DNA of 64,000 nt from an uncultured Clostridium sp. (lineage in GTDB: Bacteria; Bacillota; Clostridia; Lachnospirales; Lachnospiraceae): assembly GCA_902496665.1 (NCBI GenBank), contig CABVBU010000010.1, positions 1-64,000 of the forward strand, given 5' to 3'. The notes under the pieces were generated by a model. The model worked only from the letters and a program-made list of their open reading frames with translations, had not been told where the DNA came from and ran no database searches. The position numbers were made by a program, and so were the translations under genes. Of the stretch, positions 25,866-35,046 are shown in pieces (the first letter of the stretch is position 1; each line of letters starts with the position of its first letter).

Positions 25866-26684
25866 TTATCTCGACTGCTTCACAAACTGCGCAATACTGA
25901 ACACCCCGAACATCGCCAGGTTCACCACAACAACGCTGGCTCCCGCCGGAATTGAATATACATAGGAAAGAATGAGTCCGATAAAGAAGCACACCACAGA
26001 CACAACGCCCGAGGATACCACAACGCCGAGGAAACTCTTAAATACCCGCATGGATGTCAGTGCCGGGAAGATCACAAGACTCGAGATCAGCATGGCACCC
26101 ATCATTCTCATGCCGAGAACGATCGTAATGGCGGTCAGGACCGCGATCAGAAGGTTATAGGTGGAGACCCGCACACCCGTCGCCTTCGCGAAGCTCTCAT
26201 CGAAGGTCACGGCAAAGACCTTGTTGTAGCAGATCACAAACATGCCGAGGACCACCAGGGACAGAACTACGCTTAAGTACATGTCCTCACGGCTCATTGC
26301 TAAAATACTTCCGAACATATAGCTGCTGACATCCGTCGTCATTCCCGTCGTCAGGGATGTGACGATGATACCGATGGCGAGAGATCCTGCGGAGATCATC
26401 GCGATCGCCGCGTCACTCTTGATCTTTCCGTTTCCCGTGATCCGAAGAAGCAGAACCGCCGCCGCTGCCACCACCGGGATCGATACCGCGAGAGGCGCCC
26501 AGTTAAAGGCCACCGCGATGGAGAGTGCCCCGAAGGAAACATGGGACAGTCCGTCACCGATCATTGAATACCGTTTCAGTACAAGGCTGACTCCCAGGAG
26601 CGATGCGCAGAGCGAGATGCAGATACCGCCGATCATCGCCCTCACGAGAAACGGATAGGAAAACATTTCCTGTAAAAGTCCCAT
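25866..26684 (-). CDS. znuB: Metal ABC transporter permease, ZnuB type
   Basis: This is a 272-residue ABC-3 family permease with about eight spans. It starts at FLVRAMIGGICISLCASLLGV. The coupling region contains GDGLSHVSFGALSIAV, and LGMRMMGAMLISSLVIFPAL is typical of ZnuB/MntB. It starts immediately after the ATPase stop. Last gene of the znuA-znuC-znuB operon; imports zinc (manganese is the alternative). Confidence 0.88.
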   Translation of the reverse strand: MGLLQEMFSYPFLVRAMIGGICISLCASLLGVSLVLKRYSMIGDGLSHVSFGALSIAVAFNWAPLAVSIPVVAAAAVLLLRITGNGKIKSDAAIAMISAGSLAIGIIVTSLTTGMTTDVSSYMFGSILAMSREDMYLSVVLSLVVLGMFVICYNKVFAVTFDESFAKATGVRVSTYNLLIAVLTAITIVLGMRMMGAMLISSLVIFPALTSMRVFKSFLGVVVSSGVVSVVCFFIGLILSYVYSIPAGASVVVVNLAMFGVFSIAQFVKQSR

Positions 26685-27395
26685 TTAGTTCTCACCTCCG
26701 AGGAATTCTCTTCCGAATTCCGATTTCTTATACTCATCCACGGTCCCGTAAAACTGGACCGTCTGTTTCAACTGTAAGATCTTGTTGGCCTGGGTCACAA
26801 TATTCCCGATATCGTGGGAGACCATGAGAACAGCCACCTTCTCGTCCCTGTTTAGATGGCGGATCACTGCGTAGAAATCCTGGGTGGATGCCGGGTCAAG
26901 TCCCGTGATCGGCTCGTCCAGGATCAGGAGCTTGTCCGTGGCGCAGAGGGCTCTCGCGATCAGGGTGCGCTGTTTCTGTCCGCCAGAGAGATCCCGGTAG
27001 CAGCTTTTTTTTAGATCTGTGATTCCGAGCTTTTCCATATTGACCGCCGCAAGCTTCCGCTCTTCCATCGAATAGAATGGGCGGTTTCCGCGCTTTCCAA
27101 GGCAGCCGGAGATCACGACCTCCTGGACCGTCGCCGGAAAATCCTTCTGGGCCGGGGTCTGCTGCGGGAGATATCCGATTCCGGAGCGTTTTAACTCGTC
27201 CGCCAGCGTCAGGACGCCGCCGGTGGGCTTTATGAGTCCTAAAAGTCCCTTCATCAGGGTACTCTTTCCAGATCCATTCTCGCCGACGATGCAGAGATAG
27301 TCCCCGGGGTTGATCTCCATGGACACGTCCTTCACCACGTCATAATTTTCATATCCAAAATCCACATGTTCACATTTTAATAATGGCTGGTTCAT
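26685..27395 (-). CDS. znuC: Metal ABC transporter ATP-binding protein, ZnuC type
   Basis: This is 236 residues with Walker A GENGSGKST, signature DLSGGQKQRTLIARAL, Walker B LLILDEPITGLDP and the switch His in MVSHDIG. GYLPQQTP is the Q-loop region typical of ZnuC/MntB ATPases. The ATG overlaps the znuA stop (ATGA), so translation is coupled. It drives the ZnuB permease. Confidence 0.9.
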   Translation of the reverse strand: MNQPLLKCEHVDFGYENYDVVKDVSMEINPGDYLCIVGENGSGKSTLMKGLLGLIKPTGGVLTLADELKRSGIGYLPQQTPAQKDFPATVQEVVISGCLGKRGNRPFYSMEERKLAAVNMEKLGITDLKKSCYRDLSGGQKQRTLIARALCATDKLLILDEPITGLDPASTQDFYAVIRHLNRDEKVAVLMVSHDIGNIVTQANKILQLKQTVQFYGTVDEYKKSEFGREFLGGEN

Positions 27396-28549
27396 CGATA
27401 AAGTCCTTCCCGTAAATTGACAACATTCTGTTCCATCAGTTCCAGATAGGTGACGCCGTTATCAAACTCTCTTCTCGTCACATTATGACAGGAGTGGAAT
27501 AACAGCGGCTTCGCACCGGTCTCCTCGCTGATGATCTCCGCCACCCGGTGGCTGGAAAGTTCCAGGTAATATACCGCCGGGATCTGTTCCTCCCGCACCT
27601 TGTCGATCAGATAGGCGATAGTCTTCGCGCTTGGCTCCGTGTCGGAGGCGCAGCCGGAAAACGCAGCCCGGTACCGGAGTCCGTAGGTGTCCGCAAAATA
27701 GCGGAGCGGAAACTTGTCCGCCATGACAATGAGGTCTAAGTCCGCGCCGTTTACCACATCGCGGAATTCCTGGTCGAGATTCTCAAGTTTTCCAAGATAA
27801 TCCTCTGCGTTTGCCGCAAAAGTGTCCGCGTCTGCCGGGTCCATCTCCTGAAGCGTGTCCGCGATCACCTGGGTGATCTTCATGGCATTCACGGGGGAGG
27901 TCCAGATGTGCTCGTCGTATTCGATCTCGTAGTCTGCGTCATCATCGTGCGTGTGTGTGTGATCTTCCGCGTCATGATCGTGTTCATCATCCGTGTGGTC
28001 GTGGTCTTCCGCATCGTGATCATGATCATCGTCATCAGCATGGACCGCTTCATCATGGTCGTGGTCATCATGGGTATCGTCTGCCGACGCATGGCTGTGA
28101 TGATGTTCCTCACCTGCGTCCTCCATGCCTTCCACGATCTCTTCCTCCACGGTATCCACATAGTCCATCATCGTGATGACCTTTAAGCTCTCCGAATCCA
28201 GGGATGCCACGACCTGGCTCACCCACTGCTCCATGGCACCGCCGTTGCAGATCAGAAGGTCCGCGTTCTGGATCAGGCGGATATCTGCCGGTGTCGGCTC
28301 AAAAGAGTGGCTGTCCTGTCCCGCCGGGATCACCATGGAAAGATCCACGGCATCCCCCGCGATCTGTCTCGTGAAATCGTAGTACGGGAACAGGGTCGTT
28401 ACAACTTTCAGCTTTCCGTCGTCTGGAGTTCCCACATCTCCGTGTGTGTCACTAACAGAGCCACAGCCCGTCAGAGTACCAAAAAGAAACATCGCTGCGG
28501 TGAGCCATGCTTCTATCCGTCTTCGTCTTGTTCTTCTAAAGTCTTTCAA
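27392..28549 (-). CDS. znuA: Zinc-type ABC transporter binding lipoprotein, ZnuA/AdcA-like
   Basis: This is 385 residues if translation starts at a TTG, the best start because GGAGG lies 7 bases upstream. An ATG 18 codons earlier lacks a site. The lipobox is GTLTGC. The A-1 cluster fold begins LKVVTTLFPYYDFTRQIAG. Zinc ligands are seen in GQDSHSFEPTP, YDEHIWTSPVNAMKI and a late LELSSHR. A flexible loop of about 80 residues rich in His and Asp (for example DDTHDDHDHDEAVHADD) sits before EHIWTSP, as in zinc-specific ZnuA. First gene of the operon. Confidence 0.9.
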   Translation of the reverse strand: MKDFRRTRRRRIEAWLTAAMFLFGTLTGCGSVSDTHGDVGTPDDGKLKVVTTLFPYYDFTRQIAGDAVDLSMVIPAGQDSHSFEPTPADIRLIQNADLLICNGGAMEQWVSQVVASLDSESLKVITMMDYVDTVEEEIVEGMEDAGEEHHHSHASADDTHDDHDHDEAVHADDDDHDHDAEDHDHTDDEHDHDAEDHTHTHDDDADYEIEYDEHIWTSPVNAMKITQVIADTLQEMDPADADTFAANAEDYLGKLENLDQEFRDVVNGADLDLIVMADKFPLRYFADTYGLRYRAAFSGCASDTEPSAKTIAYLIDKVREEQIPAVYYLELSSHRVAEIISEETGAKPLLFHSCHNVTRREFDNGVTYLELMEQNVVNLREGLYR

Positions 28550-28641
28550 TCCATTTCCTCCGGTATCTAACGTGCGGACTGATATTCTAAATCTGGCCCG
28601 CACAAGGTCCGAATTTTCATGTTACTGTCTTTTATTTTCTG

Positions 28642-28694
28642 GTAACTGTTCCGCGCTTTCCGGGTGATTCCCATACCGGATGCTGAACAGCTAC
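28642..28694 (-). repeat. Interspersed palindrome, long variant
   Basis: Read on the minus strand this begins GTAGCTGTTCAGCATCC and ends ACAGTTAC. That is the two ends of the 27-bp repeat separated by 26 extra bases that include a CCGG pair. It covers the stop codon of the HAD gene. Confidence 0.55.
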
Positions 28695-29350
28695 TTCTTA
28701 ATCTCAGGTAAAATATCCTGCGGTTTCTCCAACAAAAACTCCGGCTGGAATGCCGCAAGCTCCTCACGGCCCCTGAATCCCCAGAGAACTCCCACCGTCG
28801 TCATCTTCGCGTTCTTTCCAGTCTTCATGTCCGTATTCGTATCTCCAAAATACAGGCACTCTGACGGATCCGCGCCACAGATCTTCGCCGCCTTCAACGC
28901 TCCCGACGGGTCCGGCTTTTTCGGAACGCCCTCCTGCTCCCCGATCACCGTGTCAAAATATCCCGCGCCGAATACATATTCTACGGTCTTCTTCGCCTGG
29001 GCATCAGGCTTGTTGGATACAACAGCAATCTTTAAACCCAGCTCTTTCGCCTTCGAGGTGAGCTCCACGATTCCATCGTAAGGATGCATCTCATAGTTAC
29101 AGTATTTTCCGAATATCTCCATATATACAGGGAGGATCGCCTCGTAGTGCGCCTCATCCGTATCCCCGCAGGCCGCGAGGGAACGTTTCATCTGCATTTT
29201 ATATCCATCACCGACGATAGTCATCATCTGTTCCTCTGTCAAAGGACCGAGCCCAAACTTTTCCAGTGAAAGGTTCGTGCAGTATGTCAGCGCATGGATC
29301 GAGTTTACCAGCGTTCCATCCAGATCAAAGATCAGACACTTATATTTCAT
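28691..29350 (-). CDS. HAD-superfamily phosphatase, phosphoglycolate-phosphatase-like
   Basis: This is 219 residues from an ATG with GGAGG 5 bases upstream; a longer in-frame start is less well placed. Motif I is CLIFDLDGTLVNS, motif II lies in IAVVSNKPD, motif III lies in GVPKKPDPSG, and motif IV is CLYFGDTNTDM. The alpha-helical cap matches Gph/PpaX. It hydrolyses small phosphate esters. The natural substrate cannot be told from sequence. Single gene upstream of the znu promoter region. Confidence 0.88.
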   Translation of the reverse strand: MKYKCLIFDLDGTLVNSIHALTYCTNLSLEKFGLGPLTEEQMMTIVGDGYKMQMKRSLAACGDTDEAHYEAILPVYMEIFGKYCNYEMHPYDGIVELTSKAKELGLKIAVVSNKPDAQAKKTVEYVFGAGYFDTVIGEQEGVPKKPDPSGALKAAKICGADPSECLYFGDTNTDMKTGKNAKMTTVGVLWGFRGREELAAFQPEFLLEKPQDILPEIKK

Positions 29351-29578
29351 ATCTGCCTCCATATAAAGCAAAAACGAATCAAAAACTGTGCCACTCATTT
29401 TATCACACTAAAAAAAAAATGACAATACCTTTCTGCGTATATATAGGGCTCTGTCCGTTCTTTTGTTACTGTGCACGGGCAATGGATTTTACCGATTTGG
29501 AACGCAAAGCATCTATCGGATATTTCTGACATTTTTAGTCATTTTACATTTTTTTCCACAAATTCCTTTTAAATCCCA

Positions 29579-29607
29579 TTGACTCTTTCCCGTTTCCATA
29601 TTAGGAT
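29579..29607 (+). promoter_or_regulatory. Promoter of the small cell-wall-binding protein
   Basis: TTGACT, a 17-base spacer and TAGGAT lie about 80 bases before the start. The remainder of 29351-29688 shows nothing recognisable. Confidence 0.55.
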
Positions 29608-29688
29608 ATATCTATATGAAAAGGACAAATCTACATATATTTTATGTGCATTTTTGTACCAAAAGACGAAATCCCAGGAGGTACGTTT

Positions 29689-30171
29689 ATGAAAAAACTT
29701 TGCATCGCAGCTCTCGCTGCAACACTGGCTCTCGGAACCATGATCACAGCTCAGGCTGCTGATACGACAGATGGAACTGTTGTGTCCGGCACATACAAAC
29801 GCAGCACAAACGGCGGACGCCGCCGCGGTTTAAAATCCCCGGCAGGCGGTGCCTGGGAGAAGCTCTCTGATGGTACATATAAATATCACTTCGCAGAAGG
29901 TCTCGAAGCTACCGATTACTGGCTGGAGATCGACGGAACCTGGTATTATTTCGGTCATGACAACATCATGCAGACCGGATGGGTAAAGGATGACGGCAAC
30001 TGGTACTACATGGATCTTAAGACCGGCGCTCTCTTCACAGGCTGGCACGAAATCAGCGGCAAGTGGTACTACTTCCATGAGGAAGGCGATGGCTTCAAGG
30101 GCACGCTCATGGTAGACTGTGAAACTCCGGACGGATACACTGTTGATGTGAACGGTGCACTTGTAGAATAG
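29689..30171 (+). CDS. Small secreted protein with cell-wall-binding repeats
   Basis: This is 160 residues from an ATG with AGGAGG 7 bases upstream. The signal peptide ends TAQAA before DTTDG. After a short Gly/Arg-rich segment come three aromatic repeats: YWLEIDGTWYYFGHDNIMQ, GWVKDDGNWYYMDLKTGAL and GWHEISGKWYYFHEE. They are of the choline/glucan-binding type also seen in the GH25 enzyme and the endolysin of this window. There is no catalytic domain. It may coat the wall or act as an adaptor; the function is unknown. Confidence 0.82.
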   Translation: MKKLCIAALAATLALGTMITAQAADTTDGTVVSGTYKRSTNGGRRRGLKSPAGGAWEKLSDGTYKYHFAEGLEATDYWLEIDGTWYYFGHDNIMQTGWVKDDGNWYYMDLKTGALFTGWHEISGKWYYFHEEGDGFKGTLMVDCETPDGYTVDVNGALVE

Positions 30172-30188
30172 TCACTGGCATAAATTTT

Positions 30189-30234
30189 AAAAATCCCCGC
30201 AGGATCGTTTTTCCACATCCTGCGGGGATTTTTT
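30189..30234. terminator. Strong bidirectional terminator
   Basis: AATCCCCGCAGGAT pairs with ATCCTGCGGGGATT, then TTTT; A run on the other side. It serves both the wall-binding protein and the MacB operon end. Confidence 0.85.
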
Positions 30235-30303
30235 GCCGGTCCATATAGCATCCGTTCCAATAATACGTTTCTTGCATATGTCCCATTGATCGGCAGTTCC
30301 TCT

Positions 30304-31515
30304 TTATTCATATCTCAGAGCATCGATCGGATTCGCCTTTGCGGCTTTCGATGCCGGGTAGATTCCAAAGAAGATTCCGACCACAGCTGAAAAGGATACC
30401 GCAAGAATGATGATCCCGGGTTTGATCACCACGGGGAGTCCAAGCACCGCGCCGCCTGCCGTCACGAGACTCACAGCGAGCAGAACACCGATGATTCCAC
30501 CCAGAGCTGACAGGATTGCTGACTCTGTCAGGAACTGGATCAGGACATCCCGGGTCCTTGCTCCAAGCGCTTTTCTGATACCGATCTCGCGAGTCCTCTC
30601 CGTGACGGATACCAACATGATGTTCATGATTCCGATTCCGCCCACGAGAAGAGAGATTGCTGCGATCCCGCCCACAGCCATGGAAAGTCCGCCCATGAGG
30701 CTGTCGATGGATCCCATCTCGTCCGCTACCGTGTTCGTATAGAAATCATCCGCCTTCCTGTCCTTTAATTTTCCCAGATATGCCGTCAGCCTGGACATGA
30801 AATCCACCATGTCCGTTCCGTCCTTCGCGTAGAGACGGCAGTAAAAGAACTGATCATTTGGCCACGTGAGCAGTGTGTACGGGATATATGCGGATCCTGT
30901 GTCACCGGAACCGCCCATCAGGAGCTTCTGAAAAGCGCTCATCTCCTTTTTATAGACGCCAACTACTGTGTAGATATCCGTATCCCCGTAGACAGTCGTC
31001 CGGAATGTCTTTCCGACCGCGTTCTCCGTCCCGAAAAGCTTTCCGGCACTCTCTGCCTCCATCACAACATTTTTCTTCCGTCCAAGGATATCCCCCTCGT
31101 TTAAATAACGTCCGGAGACCATGGTCACCGGCTGCACATCGTTATAGCCCCAGTCGATCCCCTGAAGATCGAATTTCATATTCGTCCGCCCAGCAAGGAC
31201 ATTCGCGTTTGTGCTGGCATAGCTGTCGATATAGGCAATCTCATCCCCGAAAACCTCACGGATCTTATCCAGTTCATCCAGGGTAAAGTAATCGCTGTCC
31301 CGCACATCCTCCACATTGTATCCGATGGATACCACCGCCTGGGTAGCCCCCGCATCCTTATAGAGGTCCGCGAACAGCCCGCGCATCGTATCGCCGATGG
31401 AGACGATGGATATGACAGAACCGATTCCGATGATAATGCCCAGCATGGTCAGGAATGAGCGCATCTTGTTCGCCATGATGGCGTGGAAGGCCATGATCAT
31501 ATTTTCGCCTAGCAT
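30304..31515 (-). CDS. MacB-type ABC transporter permease (FtsX domain)
   Basis: This is 403 residues. The first span is near residues 15-40. A large extracellular MacB-PCD domain runs to about residue 270. Three C-terminal spans follow, with VTERTREIGIRKALGARTRDVLIQF and the final PASKAAKANPIDALRYE typical of MacB-family permeases. The start overlaps the ATPase stop by 7 bases. With the adaptor and ATPase upstream it forms a tripartite-like exporter of peptides or drugs in a Gram-positive envelope. Confidence 0.88.
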   Translation of the reverse strand: MLGENMIMAFHAIMANKMRSFLTMLGIIIGIGSVISIVSIGDTMRGLFADLYKDAGATQAVVSIGYNVEDVRDSDYFTLDELDKIREVFGDEIAYIDSYASTNANVLAGRTNMKFDLQGIDWGYNDVQPVTMVSGRYLNEGDILGRKKNVVMEAESAGKLFGTENAVGKTFRTTVYGDTDIYTVVGVYKKEMSAFQKLLMGGSGDTGSAYIPYTLLTWPNDQFFYCRLYAKDGTDMVDFMSRLTAYLGKLKDRKADDFYTNTVADEMGSIDSLMGGLSMAVGGIAAISLLVGGIGIMNIMLVSVTERTREIGIRKALGARTRDVLIQFLTESAILSALGGIIGVLLAVSLVTAGGAVLGLPVVIKPGIIILAVSFSAVVGIFFGIYPASKAAKANPIDALRYE

Positions 31516-32333
31516 CCGACCACCCCGCTCTCTGTTCCGGCTGTTTTCTGGAAGTGTCTGTAGAGACCTTTCATATGGACTTCACCACTTCCTTTTGTCG
31601 GGTTTTCGTTGATCTCATCTTTGATGATCTGACCATCCGAGAAGTGGATGATCCTGTCCGTAAAGGCGGCGATATTTTCCTCGTGGGTGACAACGATCAC
31701 TGTGGCTCCCGCCTTGTGGAGTTCCGAGAAGATCTCCATGATCTCGATGGACGCGGCTGTATCGAGGTTTCCCGTCGGTTCATCCGCCAGGATCAGTGGC
31801 GGCTCATTCGCCAGGGCTCTCGCGATGGCAACGCGCTGTCTCTGTCCGCCGGACATCTCATTGGGCATGTGTCCGGCGCGTTTTTCCAGACCCACGCACT
31901 CCAACAGTTCCATGGCCCGCTCCATCCGTTTTCTTTTCGGGATCCTCGCGTAGGTCATCGGGAGTTCCACATTTTTTAACGCCGATGTCCTGGAGATCAG
32001 GTTGAAGGACTGGAACACGAAGCCGATCTTTTTATTCCGCACCGCGGAGAGTTCGTCCGGGGACAGCGCCGCCGTATCGATCCCGTCGAGGTAATAGTGA
32101 CCCAGTGTCGGGCGGTCCAGGCAGCCTAAAATGTTCATCAGGGTGGATTTTCCCGATCCGGAGTGTCCCATGATCGCAACGAACTCGCCGCGATGGATCG
32201 TCAGGTTGATTTTCTTTAATCCCATGACCCGGATCGCGCCTGTGTCGTAGATCTTTACGAGGTTTTCCAGGCGGATCAGCTCGTCTGTCACGTTTTCCGT
32301 CAGATAGCGGGATCTTGTCAGTTTTTCAATCAT
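31509..32333 (-). CDS. MacB-type ABC transporter ATP-binding protein
   Basis: This is 274 residues of the LolD/MacB/SalX ATPase subfamily. Walker A is GHSGSGKST, the signature region is NEMSGGQRQRVAIARAL, Walker B is LILADEPTGNLDT, and the switch is VTHEENI. A 20-residue N-terminal extension and a 40-residue C-terminal tail are longer than usual. The ATG follows the adaptor stop almost directly. Confidence 0.9.
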   Translation of the reverse strand: MIEKLTRSRYLTENVTDELIRLENLVKIYDTGAIRVMGLKKINLTIHRGEFVAIMGHSGSGKSTLMNILGCLDRPTLGHYYLDGIDTAALSPDELSAVRNKKIGFVFQSFNLISRTSALKNVELPMTYARIPKRKRMERAMELLECVGLEKRAGHMPNEMSGGQRQRVAIARALANEPPLILADEPTGNLDTAASIEIMEIFSELHKAGATVIVVTHEENIAAFTDRIIHFSDGQIIKDEINENPTKGSGEVHMKGLYRHFQKTAGTESGVVGC

Positions 32334-32336
32334 TAT

Positions 32337-33659
32337 TTATTCCCCCTGTATTTCGGATGCTGTGACTGCCATTCCGTCTGTGTACTGCTCTCCCGGCTCC
32401 GCAATCAGGACGGAATTCTCATCCAGGGAGTTTCCCTCCGCCGGGATGATCTCCATCTCCACGTCGCCTTCCACACCGATGTCCACCGGAACCCAGGATA
32501 CGGTTCCGTCACTGATCTCCTGGACGTAGTTCGTTCCGTCTTTTTCCATCACGGCGGAGACGGGGACTGTCAGGGCATTTTCAGATTCTTCCAGAACGAT
32601 GGACGCGCGGGCGGTGATGCCTGCGATCAGTTTTGTGTTCTGGTCTGTGACGCGGATCTTGGTGGGGATGACACGTTCGCTGGAGCCGCCGCCTTTTTCT
32701 TCGCCGGTTGGGGAGATCGAGGTGACTTCGCCGTGGACGGTCTCACCATTTAAAATATCCGCAGAGATCTCGGCTTCCTGACCGACAGCGACTTTTCCGA
32801 TGGTGTACTCGCTGACTTTGATCTCGAGTTCCAGGTTATCGAGGTTTTCGATCACGAAGAGTGGGGCATCGTTTTCCATTTTGTCGGCAAAGCGGCCTAC
32901 TTTTGTGTTGACGCGGACGACGGTGCCGTCGATAGGGGCTTTTAAGATCGTATCATCTAACTGTTCTACGGCTTTTTCGTAGTCGAATTTTGCTTTTTCA
33001 ATCTGGAGGCGGTAGGAGTCATCGGCGACGGCGGATCCGTTTTTTATGGTGTAAGAGTCGCATTCCCGTTCTGCGTCGTGGAGACTGTTTTCCGCGGTCT
33101 CAAGATCTACTTTTGGGACGCTGCCGCCGTCGAAGAGGGCTTTTGTGCGGTCGTAGTTGGCCTGGGCGGTGTTCAGGTCCTGGATGGCTTTGGCGTAGCC
33201 GTTTCTTGCTTCTTTATCTTTTTCGGCGCAGGTGGTCACCGCAAGGTCGTAGTCGTTTTTGGCGATGTCGGCTTCTTTTTTTACGTCGGAATCATCGAGG
33301 ACTGCCAGGGGCTGGCCTTTTGCGACTTTGTCTCCTTCTTTTACGGGGATTTCGAGGATCTCAGCGTGGAGGTTTGAGACGACGTCTACGCTGTCGGTTC
33401 CGGAGATGGGGCCGGTGACGGTGAGGCGGTTTTGGATGGTTTTGCGGGTTGGGGTCACGGTGTCCACGACGGGGACCATGTTTTTTCCGCCGGACAGGAG
33501 TTTGATGCCGATGATTCCGAGGATGGCAATGGCGGCGGCGATTATGATCTTTTTTCTCTTGGGGTTTTGGGGTTTCTTTTCTGGGGTTCCGGCCAGTAGG
33601 GAGTCCAGTTCTTTGTCGAATTCTTCTGGTGAGATTTTTTCTTCACTGCTCATACTCAT
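32337..33659 (-). CDS. Efflux adaptor of the HlyD/MacA family
   Basis: This is 440 residues. A short cytoplasmic tail and a signal anchor (KKIIIAAAIAILGIIGIKLL) precede a biotinyl-lipoyl half (EILEIPVKEGDKVAKGQPLAVLDDSD). A coiled coil of about residues 125-215 follows, then the second half-lipoyl (LKAPIDGTVVRV) and beta-barrel domains. GGAAGGAACAC precedes the ATG. It heads the macA-ATPase-macB operon and would link the transporter to the wall. Its wobble positions are strongly C/A-rich, unlike the two genes downstream. Confidence 0.88.
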   Translation of the reverse strand: MSMSSEEKISPEEFDKELDSLLAGTPEKKPQNPKRKKIIIAAAIAILGIIGIKLLSGGKNMVPVVDTVTPTRKTIQNRLTVTGPISGTDSVDVVSNLHAEILEIPVKEGDKVAKGQPLAVLDDSDVKKEADIAKNDYDLAVTTCAEKDKEARNGYAKAIQDLNTAQANYDRTKALFDGGSVPKVDLETAENSLHDAERECDSYTIKNGSAVADDSYRLQIEKAKFDYEKAVEQLDDTILKAPIDGTVVRVNTKVGRFADKMENDAPLFVIENLDNLELEIKVSEYTIGKVAVGQEAEISADILNGETVHGEVTSISPTGEEKGGGSSERVIPTKIRVTDQNTKLIAGITARASIVLEESENALTVPVSAVMEKDGTNYVQEISDGTVSWVPVDIGVEGDVEMEIIPAEGNSLDENSVLIAEPGEQYTDGMAVTASEIQGE

Positions 33660-33700
33660 GTGTTCCTTCCGAGGTTTTCTATGTTAAATGTGATTATTTT

Positions 33701-33719
33701 AACACTAGTGTTTAGTATA
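33701..33719 (-). promoter_or_regulatory. -10 box with adjacent perfect palindrome upstream of macA
   Basis: On the minus strand TATACT (33714-33719) is followed one base later by AACACTAGTGTT (33701-33712), a perfect 12-bp palindrome at the expected start site. This is the usual place for a TetR- or MarR-type operator. No -35 box is convincing. Confidence 0.5.
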
Positions 33720-33815
33720 GCAGGGAAATGTTTCTTTCTTGGGTCTTTTATCTGGCGGTTTTCTTGCGGAATTCTTACGTTTTTTTGAGGGATGTGAATT
33801 GGCGGGGGGTACGCA

Positions 33816-34054
33816 CAGACCAGCTTTCATATCCGGGCTCAGAGGATTTTCGGGGCGGTTCCTCTAGGCTTGCAGGAGAATGCTAAGGGCGGAGAAGCGG
33901 GGACACAACTCGCTTGCGCTCAAACAAGTGTCCCCGCTCCTCCAACGCATTCTTCTGCGAGCCAAGAGGAATCCATGCCCCGAAAATCAATCGCCCGAAT
34001 CTGAAAGCTGGTCTGTGCTGTGTACTGGCGGGAGCGCAGGCGCTGCGCTGTGCG
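33816..34054 (-). repeat. Large palindromic element, copy 1
   Basis: A 200-bp imperfect palindrome (33816-34015) plus a conserved flank to 34054. The outer arms CAGACCAGCTTTCA and TGAAAGCTGGTCTG pair perfectly. The centre is a 10-bp stem GCGGGGACAC/GTGTCCCCGC (33897-33906, 33928-33937) around a 21-base loop. Read on the minus strand the interior aligns base for base with copy 2 at 38998-39270. The stems differ but stay paired. No reading frame is conserved. It fills most of the gap 33660-34200. Confidence 0.85.
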
Positions 34055-34200
34055 TTGAGGATGTGGCTGTGCTGAGGGACGGGAAAGGGATATAGCAGTG
34101 CTGCATAATAATAGTGGACTGCGTTGTTGTTTTTGACGGTTGGCTCACGAATGAGAGGTTTTTACATATTTTATAGTAAGTACGTTTGAGTGAGGTGTCC

Positions 34201-35046
34201 ATGATTCCGAAATTGGAAGTTAGAGGGGTGGATTATTCCTACCATACCATGGAGGGAGAGACGAAGGCCCTTTCTGATATATCGTTTCATGTGAATTCCG
34301 GCGAGTTTCTTTGTATTGTCGGGCCGTCCGGGTGTGGGAAGTCTACGTTGCTTTCTTTGCTTGCCGGGCTTTTGGTTCCTGAGAGGGGGGAGATTCTTTT
34401 GGACGGGGTTTCTGCCGGGAAGGGGGCTTCAGGGATCGGGTACATGCTGCAGAGAGATCATTTATTTGAGTGGCGGACGATCCTTTCGAATGTTTCGCTG
34501 GGGCTTGAGGTTCGGAGAAAGTGTGATCCGAAGCATTTGAGCCGGGTGAAGGAGCTTCTGGATTCTTACGGGCTTCAGTCTTTTTACGATGCGCATCCGT
34601 CGGAGCTTTCCGGGGGAATGCGGCAGCGGGCTGCTTTGATCCGGACTCTTGCTTTGGAGCCGGATCTTCTGCTTCTTGATGAGCCGTTTTCTGCTCTGGA
34701 TTATCAGACCAGACTTTCCGTCTGCGATGATATCAGTTCGATCATACGCAGCCGGAAGAAAACTGCGATCCTGATCACCCATGATCTTTCGGAGGCGGTG
34801 AGCACAGCGGACCGGATCCTGGTTCTGACGAACAGACCGGGGACGATCAAGGGGGAGCTTGTGATTCGGTTTCCGAACCATGAAATGAGTCCTTTGAAGC
34901 GGCGGAATTATCCGGAGTTTTCTTCTTATTTTAATGGATTATGGAAGATTCTTGGGAATGGAAATGGTGATGAGAATACACCGGCAGATGGAAAAGAGTA
35001 CATGACCGCTGTCAATGTGGGAGGTGAGCCGGATGAGATTTCATAG
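34201..35046 (+). CDS. ABC transporter ATP-binding protein, SsuB/TauB-like
   Basis: This is 281 residues from an ATG with GAGG 5 bases upstream; in-frame GTG and TTG just before are possible. Walker A is GPSGCGKST, the signature is ELSGGMRQRAALIRTL, Walker B is LLLLDEPFSALD, and the switch is ITHDLSEAV. The subfamily serves nitrate, sulfonate, taurine and related importers. The C-terminal tail overlaps the permease start by 14 bases. Third positions are unusually rich in G and T, in contrast to other plus-strand genes of the window. Confidence 0.85.
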   Translation: MIPKLEVRGVDYSYHTMEGETKALSDISFHVNSGEFLCIVGPSGCGKSTLLSLLAGLLVPERGEILLDGVSAGKGASGIGYMLQRDHLFEWRTILSNVSLGLEVRRKCDPKHLSRVKELLDSYGLQSFYDAHPSELSGGMRQRAALIRTLALEPDLLLLDEPFSALDYQTRLSVCDDISSIIRSRKKTAILITHDLSEAVSTADRILVLTNRPGTIKGELVIRFPNHEMSPLKRRNYPEFSSYFNGLWKILGNGNGDENTPADGKEYMTAVNVGGEPDEIS

